Positions 5,945 to 10,933 of a stretch of 10,933 nucleotides of DNA are shown here, piece after piece. The position numbers and the translations under genes were made by a program. The notes below the pieces were generated by a model. It was not told the origin of the DNA, searched no databases, and saw only the letters and a program-made list of their open reading frames with translations. Every line of letters starts with the position of its first letter. The stretch's first letter is position 1. The stretch spans positions 1 through 10,933 of the forward strand of contig CAZJXA010000102.1 in the NCBI GenBank assembly GCA_964549785.1, read 5' to 3'. Source of the stretch: JBEIUO01 sp964549785. GTDB taxonomy: Bacteria > Planctomycetota > Phycisphaerae > Phycisphaerales > UBA1924.

Positions 5945-7588
5945 TTGAACTCGCTGCTGGACCCACTCCGCCTCTTGTTGCTCCTTTCCCTCATGGTTCC
6001 GCCGTGCGGACACGCGTGTTCTGCGGCCCAACCCGTTGACACAGTTGCGCCGCCGGCAGAAATCGACGTTGCCGCGCTCGAAGCGGAGATCCGTCGGAAC
6101 GTTCCGCCAGACTGGTGGGGCGCGATACTCGTATCGCGCAACGGTGTCGTCAAAGTGGCGGCGGGCATCGGATTGATCCACGACGAGGTTCGGCCCATCG
6201 ACGAAAACACGCTCTTTGACATCGCGTCCTGCGCGAAGGCCATGACGGCCGCCACCATCCTGAGGCTCGCCGAAACAAACATCCTCGCGCTCGACCACCC
6301 CGTCGCCACGTTCTTTCCTGATCTCACCGGCGATGCCCTCGAACGCGGCAAGGTCGTCACCGTGCGCCACCTGCTCGGCCACACCGCGGGGCTCGACGAC
6401 TCCACAGCCATTCAATCGCTCATCTTTCCCGACCGCGACGAAGCGGTTCAACGGGCTTTCGCCGCCCCACCGCTCTCCGGGCCGGGTGAAAGATTCAGAT
6501 ACTCGAACACCGGTTACGTCGTTCTGGCCGCGATCATCGAGAAAGCCACCAACCAACGATTCGAGGATGTTGCAAAGGAACTGGTCCTTGACCCCGCCGG
6601 CCTCACGAACACCGGCTTTCTCAACACCGAGGAACTCGACGACTCCAACGCCGCGCCACGCGTGCTGGAGCGGGGCGGCAAAGTTCATCGGTTGACGATC
6701 CGGCAGGACGGGTGGGGCTGGGGTTACAAAGGCGCTGGCGGAGTGCTCACCACCATGGCCGAGCTCGCCCGGTGGGACGCCGCCCTCGCGGACGACAGCG
6801 TTCTGAGCGAGGCCAGCCGCGATGCGATGTTCACGCGCGGCAAAGGCGGTTACGGTCTGGGTTGGTTCATCGAAACCAACAGCCGCGGCACACGCCGCAT
6901 CCATCACAGCGGCGGCACCCGCGGCTTCACCTGCTGGTTCGTTCGCCTTCCGGAGGAAAACACCTTCATCGCCGTCCTCTCGAACCAGCGCGGCCGCCCC
7001 AACACCATCGCGAAACTCGTGGAAGATTTCCTCTTTCCACCCCTCCCGGAATCCGCGGTCGGAGGGTTCACTCTGGGTGATCGCACCGAGAACAAGCACG
7101 GTCTCGCACTCGTCGGCGAGTTGCTTTTGTGGAGGCCCGCGACCGACGCCGAGCGGGCAAACGCCGACGCGTCGGTGCCAAAGTCGTCGCACGGAATCGT
7201 CTTGGAACGCGCCACCGACGGCGCCAAAATCATGGATCTGTGGATCTCGCATGGAACCGCAGCACGGTTGAACGCCGAACTCATTTCAGCCACCCCGCCA
7301 CCCGATGTCGCTCTCGCCCCGGCGATTCGACCGTCGGTTCTGTCACTGATGTCAAGGGCGTATGGCGCGTCCGCGAGTTCCTTCGCCACGCTCGCCGACG
7401 GGCTGACTCTCTCGATCCGGGACCGCTACCTGGGGTTTGGCGAAGCAGGGTCTTTCGAGGACGTTCGACCGACGTTCACCATTATCGATAAAGCCCGCGG
7501 CATGTGGCCTGTCATCGTCAGAATGGACGCCCACACCGCCGCGACGCTGGGCGAAACCTTACAGGCCGGGCTCAAAACGCCGCCGTGA
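5945..7588 (+). CDS. Exported beta-lactamase/esterase-like serine hydrolase with extra C-terminal region
   Basis: Serine hydrolase of the class C beta-lactamase / DD-peptidase / esterase superfamily (Beta-lactamase fold), 547 residues. Active-site elements are complete and in order: SCAK with Ser95 and Lys98, YSN with Tyr186 to Asn188, and HSGGT at 321-325 in place of the KTG box. The surrounding segments FDIASCAKAMTAATILRL, HLLGHTAGL and GYKGAGGVLTTMAELARW are typical of the family. The start is TTG, backed by GGAGGT upstream. The N-terminus has a run of leucines (about 8-17) and then PPCGHACSAAQ, so it is probably secreted or a lipoprotein, though no clean lipobox is seen. The catalytic domain ends near 370; the remaining 175 or so residues are a separate region I do not recognise. 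The substrate could be a beta-lactam, peptidoglycan peptide, D-amino peptide or ester and cannot be decided here. Downstream it converges with tRNA-Glu. Confidence 0.93.
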   Translation: MNSLLDPLRLLLLLSLMVPPCGHACSAAQPVDTVAPPAEIDVAALEAEIRRNVPPDWWGAILVSRNGVVKVAAGIGLIHDEVRPIDENTLFDIASCAKAMTAATILRLAETNILALDHPVATFFPDLTGDALERGKVVTVRHLLGHTAGLDDSTAIQSLIFPDRDEAVQRAFAAPPLSGPGERFRYSNTGYVVLAAIIEKATNQRFEDVAKELVLDPAGLTNTGFLNTEELDDSNAAPRVLERGGKVHRLTIRQDGWGWGYKGAGGVLTTMAELARWDAALADDSVLSEASRDAMFTRGKGGYGLGWFIETNSRGTRRIHHSGGTRGFTCWFVRLPEENTFIAVLSNQRGRPNTIAKLVEDFLFPPLPESAVGGFTLGDRTENKHGLALVGELLLWRPATDAERANADASVPKSSHGIVLERATDGAKIMDLWISHGTAARLNAELISATPPPDVALAPAIRPSVLSLMSRAYGASASSFATLADGLTLSIRDRYLGFGEAGSFEDVRPTFTIIDKARGMWPVIVRMDAHTAATLGETLQAGLKTPP

Positions 7589-7635
7589 CCGACCACCAAA
7601 CACTCGCTCGGGCACCGGACGGACTCTTGAAAAAA

Positions 7636-7710
7636 TGACCCCAAGGGGATTTGAACCCCTGTTCCCAGGATGAGAACCTGGTGTCCTAGACCAGGCTAGA
7701 CGATGGGGCC
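7636..7710 (-). tRNA. tRNA-Glu (anticodon CTC)
   Basis: Read on the minus strand, 75 nt fold into a cloverleaf. The acceptor is GGCCCCA with TGGGGTC, including one G-T wobble at the second pair. The D stem is GTCT with GGAC, and the anticodon stem CCAGG with CCTGG around loop TTCTCAT. A 4-nt variable loop GAAC follows, as in Escherichia coli tRNA-Glu, then the T stem AGGGG with CCCCT around TTCAAAT. The anticodon CTC reads GAG. The discriminator is A, CCA is not encoded, and six T's (complement of 7630-7635) follow immediately. A separate tRNA-Glu(TTC) would be expected elsewhere for GAA. Confidence 0.97.
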
Positions 7711-7811
7711 GATTTTCTGCGAGCAATCTCCGATCCCCACCCCCGAGTCTGACGTCGGGAAGGGACCGGGAGAATAGCGACTAATACAGGCCGGTCAACC
7801 GCACGCGGCGT

Positions 7812-8111
7812 TCACGGCATCAACTGCGCCAACTGACGGCGCATCTGCGAAAGGGCATAGACCGCGGCTTCGCGCTCGCTCTGGCCAACAACCGCGCCAC
7901 CGTTCCCAGCGGCGTCGCGCCATTCCGCTCGGAAGCAATCGAACAACTGAATGTGCCGAACCGTCAATGCAAACCCGGCGTCCTCAAAGCATTTGCCAAT
8001 ACGACCCACGGTCGGAATGAATCGCCCGTCCGCATGGAACTCGCAGTTAGAGGTATCTAGTTCCGACCACCCTGACGCGTACAACTCATCGATCGCGAAG
8101 TCCAGACCCAT
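7812..8111 (-). CDS. Small protein of unknown function
   Basis: A 99-residue predicted cytosolic protein that I cannot assign to a named family. It opens with MGLDFAIDELYASGW, has a central CEFHADGRFIPTVGRI segment and ends with SEREAAVYALSQMRRQLAQLMP, which looks like a terminal amphipathic helix. It has few charged repeats, two cysteines and no signal peptide or membrane segment. The start at 8111 is chosen because AAAGGGG (8118-8124) sits six bases upstream. The same frame is open to an ATG at 8228, giving 138 residues, but the extra 39 residues are Arg/Ser-rich, have no ribosome binding site and look less coding. Codon third positions are less GC-rich than in the neighbours. It lies 203 bp downstream of the CPBP protease on the same strand and upstream of tRNA-Glu. 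Confidence 0.75.
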   Translation of the reverse strand: MGLDFAIDELYASGWSELDTSNCEFHADGRFIPTVGRIGKCFEDAGFALTVRHIQLFDCFRAEWRDAAGNGGAVVGQSEREAAVYALSQMRRQLAQLMP

Positions 8112-8314
8112 GGCCGACCCCTTTCGACTTGCTGACCGGACTAGGGAGGTCCGATCGCCCGACCAGCGCCTCCGATACCAATCGAGGGCGGACAAAACAC
8201 TCTTTCTCCGGAACCGTTCATTGTCCATCGACTGTGACTCAAAGTCCAGTCGATAACACTACCCAATAGCAATGGTTTTCATGGGATCGCGTCGGAAACC
8301 GCAGCGACGTCATC

Positions 8315-9118
8315 TCAGTCGCCCCTCGGTAACACGACCAGCACTATCACGTCGTACAGGGTGTGGCAAAGAGCTGCAATCCCGAAGCCCCGCCACACGA
8401 AAAGCCCGGAGAAGAACAGGCCAGCCAACGCGTAAAACGAAAGCAAGCCGAAGTGGACTCCCCCGGTCGGCATATCAATGTTGTGGTAGAGGGCGAAGGA
8501 AATCGCGGAAATAACCGCTCCCAGCACGAACCCCACGCCCGATGCCTGGCGCAGCACATCGACCACGATCAGGTGGACGAGCGTGATCACCACCACCCGG
8601 AACAGCAATTCCTCGTACAGCCCCGCCCCTGCGGAGAGGGCTACTCGGGCCTGCCACGACAGATCGGCGATCGGAACTCCGCCCGGCAGGGCGCCCGTGG
8701 CGGCCAACGCGTTGGGCGACATCGGAAGGATCAGGCTCAACACTAACAGCGGCAGTGTCCACACCGCCGATTCAAGCATCATCGCGAACACGACTCCGAG
8801 CCTGGGCCGCCATGAATCTCTGCGGAACGTGTGCCACACGATCAACACCACGACAAGAAGCGTCGCCGGAATAAACCGCCCCAGCGGCCCCAGATCGGTG
8901 AACAGACCCAACAGAATACTGTGCGCTCCGATCGTCTCGGTGATACCCGTGGAAGGGTCCGCCAAGTACCGGACCGATCCGATCTCGTAGATCAAAATCA
9001 GCGGGACCAGCAGCACCAAGGAATGCAGCGGCCGCAGCGACTGCGCACCATACCCCTCTTCGCGATAACGTTGCGCGACTCTGTCGGGCGTTGATCCTTT
9101 GCGTGAGGGGCGTGCCAC
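8315..9118 (-). CDS. CPBP-family intramembrane metalloprotease (CAAX-type, Rce1-like)
   Basis: Polytopic membrane protein of 267 residues with about six to eight hydrophobic segments. It belongs to the CPBP / Abi family, whose eukaryotic member Rce1 trims prenylated CAAX proteins; bacterial members have varied roles, including bacteriocin self-immunity. The family motifs are all visible: EELLFR (Glu169, Glu170, Arg174), FALYH (Phe208 to His212) and HTLYD (His252 to Asp256). The Glu and His residues are the catalytic and metal-binding candidates. A short basic N-terminus, MARPSRKGS, precedes the first membrane segment near 31-48. The start is a GTG at 9118; no Shine-Dalgarno and no in-frame ATG upstream were found, so the start is less certain than the rest. 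It is divergent from the GCS2-type ligase, 97 bp apart. The substrate is unknown. Confidence 0.92.
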   Translation of the reverse strand: MARPSRKGSTPDRVAQRYREEGYGAQSLRPLHSLVLLVPLILIYEIGSVRYLADPSTGITETIGAHSILLGLFTDLGPLGRFIPATLLVVVLIVWHTFRRDSWRPRLGVVFAMMLESAVWTLPLLVLSLILPMSPNALAATGALPGGVPIADLSWQARVALSAGAGLYEELLFRVVVITLVHLIVVDVLRQASGVGFVLGAVISAISFALYHNIDMPTGGVHFGLLSFYALAGLFFSGLFVWRGFGIAALCHTLYDVIVLVVLPRGD

Positions 9119-9215
9119 GATGGGGTCGAGAGCGTAGTCCGCAGCGCGGGTACCAACGCCCGCCCTACCGCCCCTATTGCTCGTCGCATCTCCGCCCTTC
9201 TACCGTTGCCTTCCT

Positions 9216-10496
9216 ATGGCATTCCACCTCTTTGAGCGATTCGGCGTCGAACTTGAGTACATGATCGTTGACCGCGCCACGCTCGCGGTTCGGCCCATCG
9301 CGGATCTTCTCCTCAAAGCAGCCTCATCGCTCCCCGGCGCCGGCACCGACGACGGCGGCGATGCCAACCGAAATTGGCCCGGAACCGTGAATTTTCCGGA
9401 CGTCTCGTGGTCGAACGAACTTACGGCCCATGTGATCGAGTTCAAGACCGCCACGCCGTCGCCGTCGCTGTCCGGACTCGACAGCGTCTTCGCCCACCAC
9501 GTCAACGTCGCCAATTCGCTTCTGGCCGGTCACAGCGCGATGCTCCTGCCCTCGGGGATGCACCCCACCATGGACCCGATCCGCGAGATGGCACTCTGGC
9601 CGCATGATTACAGCCCCGTCTACGAGGCCTACAACCGCATCTTTGATTGCCGCGGCCACGGGTGGGCCAACCTTCAATCCTGCCATCTCAACCTTCCCTT
9701 CGGGACCGACCGCGACCCCGCCGGCGAGTTCGGGCTGCTGCACGCGGCGATTCGGCTTCTCCTTCCCATCATGCCGGCGCTCTCGGCTTCGTCCCCGATC
9801 TTGGACGGCCTGCTGAACGGGGTGCGCGACAACCGGCTCGAGGTCTACCGAAACAACAGCAGAAAGATCCCGGAAGCAGCCGGGATGGTAATCCCCGAGG
9901 CGGTCTTCACCAGAGCCGACTACGACCGCGAGATCCTTCAGAAAATCTACACTGCCCTCGCACCTCACGACCCGGACGGCATTCTCCGCGATGAGTTTGC
10001 CAACTCGCGCGGCGCTATTGCCCGTTTCAGCCGGGGGAGTATCGAGATCCGCGTGCTCGATGTTCAGGAATGTCCCGCCGCAGACTTGGCCGTCACGACA
10101 CTCATCACCGAAACTCTCCGCGCTCTGATTGACGACTCTGGCGCACTCCTCCAACTGGCGCGGCCGGCCCCGACCGAATCATTACACGCAGTGCTGCTCG
10201 ACGTCATACGCAAGGGCGAAACCGCGGTCATCCGGGATGACCACATTCTTGGCGCACTTGGATGGACCGATCCTGAGCCGCCGACCGCGGGCGACCTCTG
10301 GAAGCAGATCGCGGAGCGGATGTCGCTTTCGCTCTCGCCACGCTCCGCCGATGCCCTCGACGAAATCCTGATGAACGGCACACTAGCGGCCCGCATCACC
10401 AAGGCCGTGGGTCCAGCGCCGTCCCGCGAGTCGATCGATTCGGTCTACCGGGCCTTGGCGAAATGCCTCGACGAAAATCGGCCGTTTGCAACCTGA
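9216..10496 (+). CDS. GCS2-family glutamate-cysteine ligase-like enzyme
   Basis: ATP-dependent carboxylate-amine ligase of the GCS2 family (glutamate-cysteine ligase type 2, YbdK-like), 426 residues. Members join the gamma-carboxyl of glutamate to cysteine or a similar amine, so it may make gamma-glutamylcysteine for thiol protection; the exact amine substrate is not determined. Seen motifs are FGVELEYMIVD (9-19), SNELTAHVIEFKT (66-78, acidic and metal-binding type), NLQSCHLNLPF (152-162) and RFSRGSIEIRVLDVQECP (270-287), which match the glutamine-synthetase-like fold in order. The ATG at 9216 gives the conserved N-terminus at once. A TTG 13 codons upstream at 9177 is possible, but neither has a ribosome binding site. 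It is divergent from the CPBP protease and convergent with the dockerin-tailed gene, leaving only 9 bp between stops. No glutathione synthetase gene is next to it. Confidence 0.88.
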   Translation: MAFHLFERFGVELEYMIVDRATLAVRPIADLLLKAASSLPGAGTDDGGDANRNWPGTVNFPDVSWSNELTAHVIEFKTATPSPSLSGLDSVFAHHVNVANSLLAGHSAMLLPSGMHPTMDPIREMALWPHDYSPVYEAYNRIFDCRGHGWANLQSCHLNLPFGTDRDPAGEFGLLHAAIRLLLPIMPALSASSPILDGLLNGVRDNRLEVYRNNSRKIPEAAGMVIPEAVFTRADYDREILQKIYTALAPHDPDGILRDEFANSRGAIARFSRGSIEIRVLDVQECPAADLAVTTLITETLRALIDDSGALLQLARPAPTESLHAVLLDVIRKGETAVIRDDHILGALGWTDPEPPTAGDLWKQIAERMSLSLSPRSADALDEILMNGTLAARITKAVGPAPSRESIDSVYRALAKCLDENRPFAT

Positions 10497-10505
10497 TTGA
10501 ATCGC

Positions 10506-10933
10506 TTAGCAGCCGCCGGACTCGAACAATTGGAAAAACCGGGCGACGTCGTCGGAATCCGCATCGTCGTCATTGTCCTGATCGCAGCAGGTCTCGCCCT
10601 CCTCGAACAGCGCAAAGAAGGCGACAACGTCGTCGGAATCAACGTCGTCATCGCCGTCGGCGTCGGCGGGGCACTGCGAGAGTTCCCACGGGCACGAACC
10701 GGCGCATACGAAGCGGACCCAGGCCACGTCAAAGGGGCCCGACTTAGCCGCCGAGACCACAACGCCGCCGATGGAGACTCGCAAATTCACGCCGGCCTGC
10801 GTGGAACCGTTCGCGAACGTGCCCGGAAAATCCAGCACGCCGCCCGCCCGGGAATCGTCGTCGGCCGCGGACGCGAGGTTGTTACACGAATTGAAGTTGG
10901 AAATCGCGAGGTAATAGGTTCCGACGCCGAGAC
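10506..10933 (-). CDS. Secreted protein with GC-type dockerin tail, 5' end outside window
   Basis: C-terminal 141 residues of a larger protein; the minus frame is open to the right edge with no stop, so an internal GTG at 10838 is not a real start. The first 85 or so residues (TYYLAISNF ... GGVVVSA ... CAGSCPW) look like a beta-rich extracellular domain with cysteines. The last 55 hold two calcium-binding-type loops, DADGDDDVDSDD and DQDNDDDADSDD, each followed by a V-FF-LF helix, and end in Gly-Gly-Cys. Duplicated loops with a terminal Gly-Cys match the GC-type dockerin that I recall from Phycisphaerae and related planctomycetes, where it is thought to serve surface attachment or sorting. 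Classical dockerins bind cohesins; no partner is seen here. The catalytic or binding part lies beyond the window, so the overall function is unknown. Confidence 0.85.
   Translation of the reverse strand, partial: LGVGTYYLAISNFNSCNNLASAADDDSRAGGVLDFPGTFANGSTQAGVNLRVSIGGVVVSAAKSGPFDVAWVRFVCAGSCPWELSQCPADADGDDDVDSDDVVAFFALFEEGETCCDQDNDDDADSDDVARFFQLFESGGC
10509..10664 (-). repeat. 81-bp (27-codon) duplication encoding the two dockerin loops
   Basis: The two calcium-loop units are duplicated at the DNA level with a period of 81 bp: the run GTCGTCGGAATC occurs at 10548-10559 and again at 10629-10640 on the plus strand. At protein level 27 residues from DADGDD to ETCC align with 25 residues from DQDNDD to GGC. 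The spacing between the loops fits the usual two-fold symmetry of dockerin domains. Confidence 0.8.

Noticed and set aside
5837..7252. A 471-codon open frame antisense to the serine hydrolase
   Set aside because: It mirrors the codons of a gene with a complete Ser-x-x-Lys, Tyr-x-Asn, His-Ser-Gly active site; its own product has no recognisable feature.
7588..7812. Integration site or genomic island at tRNA-Glu
   Set aside because: No integrase, transposase or repeat of the tRNA 3' end was found nearby.
8315..9118. Reading the CPBP protease as a bacteriocin-immunity or defence gene
   Set aside because: Family members can have that role, but no bacteriocin, regulator or defence gene lies beside it here.
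9324..10154. A 276-codon frame antisense to the GCS2-type ligase
   Set aside because: It has no domain, and the sense strand carries all family motifs.

Overview
The window reads as an ordinary chromosomal stretch from a GC-rich planctomycete, most likely of the class Phycisphaerae. The strongest clue is the partial secreted protein at the right edge. It ends in two EF-hand-like calcium loops and a terminal Gly-Cys, which is the 'GC-type dockerin' tail I associate with Phycisphaerae and related planctomycetes. An OmpH/Skp-like periplasmic protein points to a two-membrane envelope. Both tRNA genes lack an encoded CCA, and Shine-Dalgarno sites are irregular, as often seen in this phylum. The assignment is inference from these signs, not a database match.

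Layout, left to right. (1) 1-595, minus: N-terminal two thirds or more of an ABC transporter ATPase that runs off the left edge. (2) 896-2557, plus: a PAS-GAF-receiver signalling protein with no recognisable kinase ATPase domain. (3) 2588-2947, minus: ribosomal protein S20 (rpsT) with a clear intrinsic terminator. (4) 3140-3213, plus: tRNA-Arg(ACG). (5) 3240-3437, minus: a 65-residue protein with two CxxCxG zinc-binding motifs, with a perfect 8-bp inverted repeat just upstream. (6) 3649-4389, minus: a secreted OmpH/Skp-like protein, divergent from (7) 4566-5702, plus: an M29-family metallo-aminopeptidase. (8) 5945-7588, plus: an exported serine beta-lactamase/esterase-like hydrolase with a TTG start and an extra C-terminal region. 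(9) 7636-7710, minus: tRNA-Glu(CTC). (10) 7812-8111, minus: a small protein of unknown function. (11) 8315-9118, minus: a CPBP (CAAX-type) intramembrane protease, divergent from (12) 9216-10496, plus: a GCS2-type glutamate-cysteine ligase-like enzyme. (13) 10506-10933, minus: C-terminal part of the dockerin-tailed secreted protein.

The genes alternate strands and are mostly single transcription units, so no operon-level pathway is evident. The content is a mix of housekeeping (S20, two tRNAs), envelope and proteolysis functions (OmpH-like, M29, CPBP, serine hydrolase), one signalling protein and thiol metabolism. I see no mobile element, CRISPR array, phage gene, toxin-antitoxin pair or defence island. 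The points most worth a second look are the kinase-less sensor/receiver protein, the inverted repeat before the small zinc-motif gene, the T6 tracts directly abutting both tRNAs, the unknown 99-residue protein and the dockerin tail.
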